64,000 nt of DNA from Nemopilema nomurai. Lineage: Eukaryota; Cnidaria; Scyphozoa; Rhizostomeae; Rhizostomatidae. The position numbers were made by a program, and so were the translations under genes. Each line of letters opens with the position of its first letter. Position 1 is the stretch's first letter. Shown piece by piece: positions 23,201 to 34,663 of this stretch. The stretch spans positions 1,042,185 to 1,106,184 of the forward strand of contig ML133408.1 of the NCBI GenBank assembly GCA_003864495.1, given 5' to 3'. The notes beneath the pieces were generated by a model. It saw only the letters and a list, made by a program, of their open reading frames with translations. It was not told where the DNA came from and did not search any database.

Positions 23201-26200
23201 TTCTAAATGTTGAATCATCAATATAGATATAACAATATAAATATATTGTATAAGTCGAAATGACCCATAAATACTATGCCTTAAATTTGTTGTTTTCTTT
23301 TGCCAACTGCTCATGAAATTATTATTAAGTTTTTCATCAAATTGTTTCCTAGTGGATTTTTCAGTAGTCGATTGCTGTCAAAATCATAAAATCTCATCTG
23401 ATTAAAAATTTAGCGGTAAAGGGCCTCTTTGGGAAGTCTGCATAAAACAATCTTTGACTTAAAAATAAACAATCTTTGACGCAACCCTCTTTCTATTCCA
23501 AACGCGTGCGATTTCACGCATGTGCTGTCACCCACCTATGGGAAAACTGACAAATACATTTGATGCACATTTCAAATCATTGCAATGTCGCTGACGGCAC
23601 AGAGAATCTTCCTTTGCCACTTTGAAAGTAAAATAACATTCACAAAATGCTCAGTCAACTTTGGATAATGATGATTACTTGTCGCACCGAATCACACCTG
23701 AAACAAGCAATTAGTTGACAGATGCAAAAGCCAAACATGGTCGTTGATGGGACCAAAGCATGGGGCATCCGCAGTCGTTACTCGTAAGCACTTTGACTTT
23801 ATTCATTCATTCGCAAATGATATGGCCTAGCAATCTTGATCTTGCATCCTGTTTCTCTGTTTAGCACCAAATCCTCTCGGTGGCCTAGAAGAGGTACAAT
23901 GAAATTGTAGCGAAATGCACAATTTTAATCGAATCGGAATCAGGCAGTATTTTCTGTTGAATTGTAGTAGCGTAATGAATCAAGCGGGGCCAAAATAACA
24001 GAGAATCGTGGAGCGAAAAAGGCGAACAAAAAAGGGCCTAGGTTGTTTTTCCAAGATAAACTGACCAACAAGATGGTGCTCCAATTGACAATATGGCACA
24101 GTCTTCCTGTCCAGAGAAGACTGCTTGAGAATTGGGAGTCATCATCGAAAACGAAATTTAATGATCATTAAATGGGAACAGAGCTATTGCGAAGCTGAAT
24201 AAATGATCAAAAATGTGTTAAATATTTTTTCAAAATTTTTCCCATGCTTCAAGATCTATCAGCAACTGATTTGTGCTTCAACTTAGGAAGGCCGTCTCAT
24301 GGATAGGCCGTGCTGAAAACCAGGTATTTCTCTCTTCATTTTCAAACGATGCATTCAAATGTTGCTTTTACACGCTGCGCAATTAGTTGGTAATGGATGC
24401 CATCTGTTGCTGTTTGGTCAGCTAAGAAAACATTTGTCAGCCATTAATCAGTCTTTAAAAGCAAGGCAAGACTGTGTTTTATACAGTTCTGGATCAACTT
24501 AGAGCAAGGTCTGAAGTCAAAGAGACATACTTCTTGTGCTATCAGGTGATGATGTTTTCGATGTTTTTCAAAGCCTTAATAACATTACCTTCTGCTAATA
24601 TTGTTATTTAGAATTGTGTACCTCGCTTTCCTAGGGTAGCCTTTCTCTTACTACATCAAGTCTAGCCTGACTTGGAATGACCTACATTAGAACTGCAGAA
24701 TAGAACTGCAGAAAACCACCCTAGGCAAGTTTGTAGAAAATATAAAAACGTTTTATATGTGTAGAATGTATGACATGAACAGACAACATATTATTTTTGA
24801 TTCAAAGGCTTGATTGAATTGTTTCAAAGGCACAACAGACCACATGCTGTGTATGAAGTTGGCTCACACTGGAAAAAGATTTTGTTCTGTAAGTTTACTA
24901 AGATAAAAGGAAAACCCTCACATTATCGACAAAGCCCCCCAAAAGGGCGCTTACCTGAAGAGATTGCTCCTTTAAACTGGGCGCTTATTTCTGGATGATG
25001 GAACATATCAAGCAGAGTTTAGACAGCAAAGAAGAGATTTTGAAAGACCTGCTCATTGTGAGACTTCACAAAAGTCACATAATCTTTGCTTTTTATTGCC
25101 AGTGACGTATTTACTCACGAGCTCACTGTGCCCTTGCTAAGCCTATGCAAAGTGATGCTGATGAATTGAGTAGCAAAACACGAACTACTTTGACGTATAT
25201 CTAAGAGGGCCCTTTTACTTTGGACCCAGGGCCCTGGCAGTCGTAAATGCGGCCCGGTTCGTCGCCTCCACTTCGAGGTTTCTCAACAGGTTTCTCATAT
25301 AAACAGTCGCGACATCTCCCTCTCTCTTCCACGTTAAACGGACTGCACAATAATATCTGAGGATTCGTTGCACCGTTACGAGATCGTTTATTCGACTTCC
25401 ACTCGTAGAGCAAATTACTGCGCAACAGATGCGCGATTTCTTTATTATTTCATTGATCAACTTTTCTCAATAACAACAGCAGCAATAACAGCAACTACAA
25501 CAACAGCAACAGCAGCAACAACAACAACACCCTAGGCGTGGCTGTTGCCCTTACCAACCTCTTATTTTTGACGATGCTGATACTGTTTCTTTCAATATCT
25601 GTGAAACTTAGGACAGTGCTTTGATTTCTGGCAATAGCAGCACTGTCAATAGGCCATATTTTCAAACGAGAAGCCAAAATCAGTTCGAAAATCGGGCAGA
25701 GTTATCGAAGTTTTGAGTGCATTTCAATTTGCCGGGTCCTTCAGTGCTGCTGTTGTTGCTGCTGTACAAGAAGAGCATGTCGAGACTTCACGCGTTGACC
25801 ATTTACAAGAATGGAAGATTCGAACTTCTATGTTCGAATATGCCCATTCATTCCTTCAAATCGTTATGGACGAATTTCTTTGTCTTGGTGACCATTATAA
25901 GCAGTATCAACAAACGATTATCCATTTAGTGAAGTGGCTCATTATTTGACGACAAGAATCAGTTTTAGCAACGTGGGCTTTTCCAAATCGTATTTCAACT
26001 TTGCATAAATATTAGCATTCTATCTAGAAATTTGACTTTCGCAACAGGTTTCCTGTCACCCGTGTGTGTTCTTAGTAAGCTCAGGCTCTACAATATCATG
26101 GCAGCTGGTTTATTCTTAAATACTAAATGTTCTTATGCAATAATATGTCTTATAAAGGCTCGCTCTTTTCAAACTTTCCAATGTTTTACGATTTAAGATA

Positions 26201-26380
26201 TAGACGACAAGATCGATTTGCGTTTCGTTGTTAACAACTACCAAAGTTCCTGAACGTGTTCCTGCAAAAATTCTCTATCCTGCTTCACTTTGACGAAGCC
26301 AATTTGAATGATTATTGACTCAATGTATTTGTTCATGTGACTGTACATTTACTTTTAAGGTTTAAGACTTTCTTCTAAAG
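23201..26380. other. Intergenic spacer between the astacin and ShKT peptide genes
   Basis: No exon was recognised. An AATAAA near 23464 could serve as the astacin polyadenylation signal. A CAG/CAA microsatellite lies at 25475-25530, and a degenerate GGGCCC-rich stretch near 25205-25250 resembles the MITE fragments at 33320 and 40338. Confidence 0.5.
25475..25530. repeat. CAG/CAA microsatellite
   Basis: Mixed CAG and CAA trinucleotides on the plus strand. No surrounding gene structure suggests a translated polyglutamine tract. Confidence 0.8.
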
Positions 26381-27811
26381 ATGAAGCTTTCAATATTGAT
26401 GTTACCTTTGTTCTTGGCTCTCTTTGTTCATGGTAAGAAACTTCTTGGCTCCTACTATCACATCATGACTGTTCGGAAGATATTTTTGAATTTTCTGCTT
26501 TTGCTGAACTTTAATATTTGCTAATACCAGCTTTAAGTGCCCGTTTGGTCATCAACCTATTTCTCTCCAACAAGATTCTCTCCAAGTGATGACAAGATAT
26601 TAAAATTTATAGTTTGCACTTTGCACTTATTCGTGACAAAAATTTGAATTTCATACATGCAGTTCTGCATAAAACTGTGCGATTGATGGTAGCTAGAGCA
26701 GTTCCTGAATTAATGCAATTCAGCGAAAAGAAACGAGGGTAATCGCATGGACGTCAATCACGTGACGGTCGGGGGTCCTGAAGTTGTGACGAGCAGGCCT
26801 ATAGGTAAAGGGTATTGAAATTCTTTGGACGCAGATGTGACCAATATCGTGGAGATATTTCAATTAGCTGTGGTCTGTACAAGGCTGCTGTGAATTACAT
26901 CACCTAGCCTGCTCAACTTTATTCAACTTTGATTTGATCTTTATTGTTTCTGTAGATTTACTCTCTTTCTGATAGGAAAGCCTCGTCTTCAATCAGCTGA
27001 TCTCGAGGATGGAGGAGCAAAGAGAGTGGACGTAGCTGAAAAAATGGACCCGTCAATTACTATGAAGATCAATGCAGGTAAGAAATTGACTAATAATGTC
27101 TAGACCAATCATACACGTGAGTCTGTAGCTTTCAATCAGAAAATGACCCCAGATATCTTTTTCTGTAATGTAATCACCTTTAGGAAATTGCCCAGTCATA
27201 AGTCGCCCAGTCATTTTTCAAGAATTTTCTTAAGCTTAATCCTATAAGAATAAAATTTTTCAAATTGCTAAGAAGGGCTTGGCTTCATGTAGAGGTAAAC
27301 TAAGCTCTCCGATGATCATTGTGAGGTAAAAAGAGAAACCCTCACGCCTCCATTTCAAATCTTTTATGCGAAAATGAGGGTGTGATCATTCTAAATTTCT
27401 AAACAAGAATAGTGACCAGTGACATAATCAACATTGGGGCAGGGTTGCGTTGGTAAGGGGTTATAAACATCTATTGACTAAGCAATGGTCATCTTTCTTG
27501 GCAATTCTGTTATTCCAGTGCAATCCAGAATATAGCTATTTAACCACACCCATCGGCCATCCCTTCGATTGGAAAGCTACAAAAAAGTACCACCGACCCT
27601 TCTGAATAACAAGGCCCCCCAGATGAACCCCAAACTGACCCCCGAAAAGCCAAGCAAAGGGTTACGAAATCACTAGAAATCGAAATCTTTACTTGTAGGA
27701 GAATGCAAGGACAACGACAAATATTGTTCATATTTGGCCAGTTTAGGCCGATGTAACGTGTCGAACTGGATGCAGCTGAACTGCAGGAAAAGTTGTCACG
27801 AATGTCATTGA
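26381..27811 (+). CDS. Small secreted ShKT-domain peptide (three exons)
   Basis: Exons 26381-26432, 26976-27077 and 27699-27811 are all joined in phase 1 and encode an 88-residue precursor. Exon 1 is only a signal peptide (start MKLSILMLPLFLALF). Exon 2 is a propeptide-like spacer containing a Lys-Arg pair, a possible processing site. Exon 3 is one ShKT domain ending one residue after its sixth cysteine; spacing 6-8-9-3-2 fits the family, which includes sea-anemone potassium-channel toxins but also many non-toxic secreted domains. The Lys-Tyr pair needed by classical channel blockers is not present at the usual place between cysteines 3 and 4; an aromatic-Met pair occupies that area, as in enzyme-attached ShKT domains. 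Channel activity is therefore doubtful. It lies 3 kb downstream of the astacin gene in the same orientation, and its last exon closely resembles the astacin's. Confidence 0.88.
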
Positions 27812-28289
27812 GCTTGCATTCCTGCCATTGTGACAATCAAAGAAATGCGTTTTGGCGATGTTAAACGGTTTAGAGGCATCAATACATAAATACAGAATTT
27901 TGAGTCAGAATGTCTTTTTTTGTTTAGATTAATTCTTACTCCTATTCCAAGGCCACGTCCAGGTTCTAAGGCCTACTCTTGTTGCCAGGTGCTATCAAAG
28001 GAATAATGAACCAAATCAATTTGTTGCAAACAAAGTCGAACTACTTTATGCCTTTAGGCGACTGAAAGTAAGCATATAGAAACCAATCCTATATACACAG
28101 GTACTTTTCTCGATTTTATCAGCAAATTGAAATTTTTCCCAATTCGGAGGCCACGGCCATAGACACCCAAAGCTCCAGACTCCCACCTGCCTTCTCCTTG
28201 CTCAAACCATGACCTAGTGGCCATCCCGCATCTGAGAATAACCTTCAGAGCCACCAATATTTGGTCCTCAGCTTTCCATGGGAACGTTG

Positions 28290-28450
28290 CGGGACGTTGT
28301 TGGCCTTAAGATGAGCTTTGGTATGTCGGTAAGAGCATCGTAAAGGCTTTTTAGAACCGGGAGCGTGTTGATGCCGATGATCAGATTGTATTTTGGACCT
28401 AATTAAGACGTTGTATGTTCGAATCCCAAGAGCTGGTTGCAGCTGCTTCC
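28290..28450 (+). mobile_element. tRNA-derived SINE or tRNA-like remnant
   Basis: A plus-strand A-box-like segment GGTATGTCGGTAAGAGCATC (near 28319) is followed about 80 bases later by the B box GTTCGAATCCC (near 28417). The longer than normal gap and missing acceptor stem argue against a working tRNA gene. Ends are approximate. Confidence 0.5.
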
Positions 28451-28999
28451 CAGTACATCTCTGCATCACGCCCGATATTCCCGCGATTTTGAATGGAACG
28501 AGCACTGCTGCTGTTTATTGATCACATGGATTGCAAAATGTCTCGTTCCTCTTCATGCCACGTCTGCTTTTCAGGAAAGCATCTCATCAAGCGCCCACTC
28601 GTCGCTGTTGCATCTGTTTTGTGCTTCATAGGTGGTTGCTTTTCTCTGGCATATTCGCGCGCATTTGACGCCAGCAGTTCGCGCGCAATCCAATTTAGGG
28701 GATAGGAAGCAACAGAAACGAGGCTGTCTTAGCTTCCTGCTTTTGTTCGCCACGGCATAATTGGCTAATGATTTGATTTGATTTGATGAGCTGATTATTT
28801 GATTGGGTTGCAGCACGTTCGCAGCGCATTGGCCTCTGATTTGCCTTCTTCGAACAGGTGACACGTGCCTTTTGGCTATCCATATGGAGTTCGACTCAAG
28901 AATCAGTGTTATCGAATTAGAAAAAGGAAAGTGCTTGGAGATGTTGATTGCATTATACCACAAGAAATCCGTTTAACCACCCAGAAATGGTGAGGAAAA

Positions 29000-29235
29000 A
29001 AACAGTCATTTCGACATTCTAATTCCTTTCTTCCTTCCAAATCGCTTTAATCCCTTCCTTCAGTTCCTTTCTTCAATTTCTTCGATTTCTTTCTACAATT
29101 CCTTCAGTTCCTTCCTCCAATTCCTTTCTTCAATTCCTTTCTTACCTTTCTTCAATTCCTTCCTTCAATTCCTCCCTTCAATTTCTGCCTTCAATTTCTG
29201 CCTTTAATTCCTTCCTTCAGTTTCTTTCGTCAACT
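29000..29235. repeat. Degenerate TTCCTTCAATTCC repeat tract
   Basis: Many imperfect copies of CAATTCCTTTCTT and CAGTTCCTTCCT form a pyrimidine-rich tract of about 235 bases upstream of the 3' end of the minus-strand gene. Confidence 0.85.
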
Positions 29236-29657
29236 TCAGAAATGCTTGGATTTGAAGAGGCAGGGAGTGAGATTGATAACCATACATCAATTTTAGTTTA
29301 CTTTGTCAAAGTCGTACTAGCTTTAGTAAGAATAGATCACAGAATAAAAGGTTTTAGTTAATATGAAAATTTTTAGCTGATGCTAGTTAAATATTTTTTG
29401 GTTTGGACATGATCAAAGAGCTGCAATCAGTTAGCAATTTAGAAGATTATATGAAGGCTAGTGCGAGTTTACTTCTCCCGTTTATTCTTTGACTTGACAT
29501 CCAATTTCAAATGGTATGATTAAATGGGCATAAGATTAAATCTAATAATTCACATCATAAACATAACTTCAAATTGGTAACAAAAGTTCCACTGATACAG
29601 AAAGCTGTTTTGATGAATATTATCTAAAAAACGCAAACGAAACTTGTTTCTTAGACT

Positions 29658-30197
29658 CTACTCCTCAAAGTACAGGTCCAAAATAGCATTTGAAGAGCCA
29701 ATCAAGCGTCCAATCAGTTGCCGCATCTCTTCGACCCATGTTGCTTTATAATTCGCCTCATTCTGCAGCACTTTACTGCACAGCCGCTCTAAAAGCTTGA
29801 CACCATCGTGAACCTGTCTAAAGCACTGAACCTCCAGAGCAAGTGTTTCTTCGGAGATTTTCTTGAACTCTGCTTTGCGCATCTCGTTCAGTATTTTATT
29901 GCAGATTTCTTTTACGTCCCGAACATATGGTACTCCTTGGTTATTCCTGTTCGCTGCCTGTATGCGCGATGCCCAAGCTTTCAGTTGCTCATTCAGTGCC
30001 TGAAAATTCTGCTTTTGGTCCAGGCTCTTTGTAAGTCTAAACTCAACTTCATGCAACTTCGCCTCGAGGCTTGCCTTTTCTTCCTTCAGCTTTAAAACCG
30101 ATTTAAAGACGCTGACATTGCTTTCAATCTTTGCACCACTTAGGCCATTCGACTTGCCATCTTGGCTTCCATTCATTGCAGTACTTAGGCCCTCCAT
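29658..30197 (-). CDS. Intronless helical-domain protein (family member 2, 179 aa)
   Basis: A single open frame from ATG 30197 to a stop at 29658. Residues 1-25 are polar and low complexity. The rest is predicted helical, with heptad-like charge patterns (LKLKEEKASLEAKLHEVEF). The diagnostic centre is LNEQLKAWASRI, then QGVPYVRDVKEIC, and the C-terminus is VEEMRQLIGRLIGSSNAILD. These positions match W266, KGVPLMRS and LEEVREILGRL of the gene at 11766-14988, and the gene at 32420. No signal peptide or membrane segment, so probably cytosolic or nuclear. The site corresponding to the intron of member 1 is uninterrupted. Family function unknown; it does not match a domain I can name. Confidence 0.75.
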   Translation of the reverse strand: MEGLSTAMNGSQDGKSNGLSGAKIESNVSVFKSVLKLKEEKASLEAKLHEVEFRLTKSLDQKQNFQALNEQLKAWASRIQAANRNNQGVPYVRDVKEICNKILNEMRKAEFKKISEETLALEVQCFRQVHDGVKLLERLCSKVLQNEANYKATWVEEMRQLIGRLIGSSNAILDLYFEE

Positions 30198-32419
30198 CTT
30201 CGCGAGCCTTCAACTAGCAAGCAAACGTAGCAATCCTTGCAAAGCTCCTCCAAGATAGTACCGTCATGAACACGCCTCTAAAAACTCTCAATATAGAGTT
30301 AGTTGTTTACTTTAATCGTTCAAAGCCAAGTGGTACGAAGTTTGTTGACATTGCAGCGGCGAGTTCGTTGCAAGTGGCTTTGTGGACACACTGCCACCCG
30401 CGATTTGCAATTGAATATTCACGTCAAATGCACTTTGAAATGGCCATTTAATTTGGAACCCATCTGATAAGTTTCCATTGCTGGTGTCGTTAGCGTCCAA
30501 AAATACTGTCATTGACATATTCAGCCTAGACAACAGGTGGAACTGTAACCTGTGAACATATGACACTTCAAAGCCGCTTCCGAGAATCTGTTAATGAGAT
30601 CATATTTGCTGTGTTTGCAAGAAATTGTCCCCTCATCAAATGGTGTTTTACCTAATATATAATAAGATATTTATGGAATGGCTCTAAATGTAATTTGAAC
30701 GCAAATCTCCCAGCAACTGTCAAATAAAACGTTCGCTTTTCTCAGTTTATGTCATTTTCTTTCGCATGAAGTCTTAACTTGTACCTAGTAGGAGAGACAC
30801 CGTTACAATATTTTCCATTTGCAATCCCACATTTCATACCTATATTTCATATCATTTCATTATGCACGGTACCAAATTCAATAAGAATATTGTTTTACAA
30901 TTTGGCCCTGTTCAAATTGAAATACCTAGTAAACAAATTTCAAATGAATCAGTTAAAAATATACATCTGACGACAATAATCGATCTACAAAATTAAAAAG
31001 TTTCGTACCCCTAGCTGTCTTAAACGAGTATACCTCTTTGATATTGTTGCTAAACGTATGTGGTATTCACATCCTCATCACGGAGTTCCAAGGATTTCCA
31101 TGATGAAATCTTAAGATGAAAAATTGAGAGAAAAAATATGACTCAACGAACTTTTGCAGGAGCAAAATTTCAAGAGCTTATGGTAGCCGTTGCAATTGGA
31201 ACGATTTTTCATAAAAATAAATTACATTGTTTTTCATGTTAAAACTTTCATGAACAAATTGTCTGTTCTGTAGGACGCTATAAATATTTATAGCATGGTC
31301 ACCCATTGCACCAATACCCATTCACTTTATTGCCTTGCACAGCAAAAAATGCCACGAATGGCTATGGCTACCCATTGCTTCACAAGAACACGTGTAGAAG
31401 TAATACGTTTTATGACGGGTATAATAAGGGTAGAGAATCATAAAAACAGCGTTTGTCAGTGATTCTGATTAGCTATATATTTGGAGCTGACCCGATCATT
31501 CCACCCTTCCTCACCGCCTATCATTTTGCTTCATATCAAAACACAAACACGCCGCCATATTTTCATACAACTACTTCACGTCTCCAGGGCATTTTCAATG
31601 TCGATTTCTGTGTGAACGTTCTTCATATGCCTGAATTGCACTGGTGACCGCTGTGAGTTCGACAATGGAAAATTTGTGTGGTTTGTTAATTATTAATACC
31701 CGGTACCACCCCGCTCAGCTTTTCCATGCAACTCGCGTACAACCAAAAGTTGCTTTTCAACATCTACCGCAAAAAACTGCCTGATATCGCTGTTTGCAGG
31801 GACAGAAAACTTCGCTTCCAATGCCATTTTGAGAAGAAAGGGGCCACGGTGAAGAAACTTCGCGTTAAAAAGGTTCGTGCTTTTAAACATCAGAATCTGT
31901 TTTCTATATTTATTTTCCCGTTATATTATGACCAATTGAGTCCTATGGTTTACAGAGATACAGAGGTACTTCCTTCGCCGGAAGGTAAAGCATGGCTTTT
32001 AAAATGTACACTCATGCTTGCTCAAAAGCAACGCAGATAAATCAGTGCGAGGAACGTTTTATAAAATTTTCATTTCGAACCAGCTGCTTCGTAAAACTGT
32101 GTTTTCAGCATTTCAAGCTTAACGGCGAGTTATTGCATTGATTGACAACAGCAACAACAACGAGTCATTGCTTTTGTGAGAGGTAACTTAAAAAGAAGAA
32201 ACGCACTAAATCTGAAAGACTCTCAAATGGGAGACAGGGTACTTCTGTCAAAGGAAGACTGATTGAATTTACCTTATTTTACTTGAGAATTTAATCAATG
32301 TTATCTATGCGACCAGATAAAACGGTATATGATATATCTCACTCGTACTAAATTTAGCTTCTCCCGTGAAATGTTGAATCAATATTGTTTGTTCCCATAG
32401 GATTCTTGAAAATAGCACC
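30198..32419. other. Divergent spacer between family members 2 and 3
   Basis: Head-to-head arrangement: member 2 is transcribed leftward and member 3 rightward, with 2.2 kb between start codons. Open frames inside (for example 31726-32040) have no splice or homology support. No repeat was recognised. Confidence 0.5.
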
Positions 32420-32851
32420 ATGAATAGTGTAGCTGCGAGGGAGCTTGTGGGCAGAGAGAGGCAAATCAAAGAGAACATACAAAAAAGACAAGACCAAATT
32501 TCTGTCATGCTGCAAGAAAGATCGAACCTGTTTGCTCTTTCCAATACAATGCAAAAATGGGCAGCCGCTGCTGAATCGATCGAAAGATTTTCACAAGGCA
32601 ACCCAACTCTCAGGTCGTATAGAGACGCCTGTCACTCTATAAGGGCTGATATCAACGACATTCGAGCTACTGTGGAGGAGCTTTCGTGTGCGTCGATTCC
32701 AAATTTCGACTGCGTTGCTGACGCTATCGACAGAATTGACGCAATCGTCGAAGATGATCAGCAGACAGGTACCAATGTGGAGGAGCTTCGTGCTGTCATT
32801 GGGGAAGCGTGCGGAGCCCTGGAAGTTATATCTGGACTTCTTTACGACTAA
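32420..32851 (+). CDS. Intronless helical-domain protein (family member 3, 143 aa)
   Basis: Open frame from ATG 32420 (preceded by AGCACC) to TAA at 32849-32851. The whole product corresponds to the helical domain: coiled-coil-like start (RERQIKENIQKRQDQISVML), NTMQKWAAAAESIER, GNPTLRSYRDACHSI, ASIPNFD and the C-terminal VEELRAVIGEACGALEVISG. W47, the G.P..R motif and the cysteine five residues after it align with the other two family members. A possible acceptor (TTGTTCCCATAG) lies 20 bases upstream of the ATG, so a 5' UTR intron is possible. No signal peptide. Function unknown. Confidence 0.78.
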   Translation: MNSVAARELVGRERQIKENIQKRQDQISVMLQERSNLFALSNTMQKWAAAAESIERFSQGNPTLRSYRDACHSIRADINDIRATVEELSCASIPNFDCVADAIDRIDAIVEDDQQTGTNVEELRAVIGEACGALEVISGLLYD

Positions 32852-33319
32852 TAACAGTACAGTGACTGGGAAGCCTAGTTCTTTAAATTTCAATTTACCC
32901 CCGGTTTAAAGCCCGATTTTCAGTCCATTGCAAAGCTGTCTTTTTACCATTTGTTTTGGCTTTTTGTACCCTTCGATGTTTCTTCTTAAAGCCATTTTAA
33001 TCAGTACTTGCTTGTTTGTGAGTTGTTGCTATGTTACAAGCATGCTCTGAAGAATCCAAGTATTCACCGAATGCCCTCATAATAAGCACTCGACTTGAAT
33101 TGCAAAGGCCGCTTCTCTTTTTAAGCATAATAACAGTTCTAATCAGGCCACTAACCCTATGGTATTCGGATGAAAAAAGTGAGAACGGTACCTTGACCCA
33201 GAAGTCCGAAATGTGGCCTAACGAAGATTTTGCTTTGAAGTGAGTCTATTTTAAAAAACAAGTCATTGTATAGGCGACTCAATGAAAGGCTCTAAGAGTA
33301 TGAAAATGAGAAGGGGGCT

Positions 33320-33560
33320 CAGTGACGTGTTTACCCATGGGCCTACTGGGCCCCTACCCTGGGTACCAGACCCACTATGTAACCACTATGTATCAAGAAA
33401 TAGTGGGTCTGGTACCCAGTGATACATAGTGGGTCTGGTACCCAGGGTAAAGGGCCCCCTAAGATTTTTAACTTCAGGAGGCCCCGAGCAAAGTTTGGAA
33501 AACCTACATGGAGTAGTGCTTCAAAGGGCCCAATAAAATTTGAACCCAGAGCCCCGGGGG
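33320..33560. mobile_element. MITE fragment (CAGTGACG end, GGGCCC-rich) with internal inverted repeat
   Basis: Starts CAGTGACGTGTTTACCCATG and shares TGGGCCTACTGGGCCC, AACTTCAGG.GGCCCCGAGCA and a GTAGTGCT segment with the element at 40338. An extra segment holds GGGTACCAGACCCACTAT (33361-33378), its inverse (33400-33417) and a second inverted copy (33426-33443). That segment is absent from the 40-kb relative. Confidence 0.65.
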
Positions 33561-34274
33561 TTGAAAATCGAAAGACATGATGCTCAAAAGCAACATTGAC
33601 CAGAAGTACTGTGATTGGTCGCCGGGGGTTCAGTCTCGATTGGTTCAGGAACAAGTATACCAGTAATAGACAGAAATAGATGAAAGTATACTAAATACAT
33701 TCTCTGGAGTTGTATGGACTGTAGTAGATAAGCTTAACTTACCGTGAGGCTTTCAATTAATCTCGTTTTGCTTTTGACTCCTTCATTTAAACCAATAACA
33801 GGGAAGCCACGCTGAAGCGTAATTGTTGTGAGCGTTTTAATTACAAGCTTGCCTTAGGTCAGTTCAAGCAGATCTATTGTAGCTGAGAACTGTAGGCGAA
33901 ATTTAACTTGCTTTGATTTAACTGCTTCGACTTGGCCAAACATTTACAGCTGATAAACGTCTATGCTTGATATTGCGTAAATCGTCGATGCAAAGATAAC
34001 AAGGGAAGCATTCTTTCTGTGGTGCTCCAGTATTTGAGCCGATGAAAAATTTTGATCAAGAGAATAAAAGATTTCTCAGCTTGAAAGTAATACCTATCAT
34101 AGCTTGGATAAAGATACGACAAAGCAACCGACAAATGCGAAACCTCGCGCGCACCAAACTTAACTGTCCCTAAAGCAAAACCAAACGTTCAGCCATTTGC
34201 CTGTTTTTAGGCTCTAAAAACTCGCTCCGAAGGCTTGTTTTATTTTGAGCATTAATTAGAAAGAAGGAATAGAA

Positions 34275-34432
34275 AAACTGAAAGGCTTCTTTATGGACTA
34301 GCCAACCCTCAATGGACTAGCCCCCAACTCCCAACGGGTTAGCCCCCGACCCTCAACGGACAAGCTCCCAACTCTCATTGAACTATCCTTAATTCTCCAA
34401 TGAATTAGCCCCCAACCCTCAGTGGCGTTTCC
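34275..34432. repeat. Degenerate tandem repeat (CTAGCCCCCAACCCTCAATG-like)
   Basis: About six diverged copies of a 25-30 base unit. Confidence 0.7.
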
Positions 34433-34663
34433 TTCTGAACACATATCACGTCATTATCAAATGGATTCACATTTCTGACTGTTCATCAATCTCCTCAAAA
34501 GGGTGCTTCTTGCCAGAAGTGTTTATCCGTTCTAGAAGAGTGAAGACGGTTTGGTTAGATCTACTTACAAATAGCTGGAGCTATCCACACACACGATGTC
34601 CGTTCAACAATGGCGTGTCTTGTTGACAATCTCAAGTGCCTTGCTTTACTCATCTTAGCATAT

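Larger units (their letters stand above)
27812..29657. other. Intergenic interval with SINE and simple repeats
   Basis: Between the ShKT peptide gene and the minus-strand gene at 29658. It holds a tRNA-derived SINE and a long TTCC/TTCAATT repeat tract. No coding exon was recognised; open frames near 28.5-28.9 kb have no splice or homology support. Confidence 0.5.

Noticed and set aside
30312..32040. Several open frames of 60-104 residues between family members 2 and 3
   Set aside because: No homology, splice signals or family motif; composition matches surrounding non-coding DNA.
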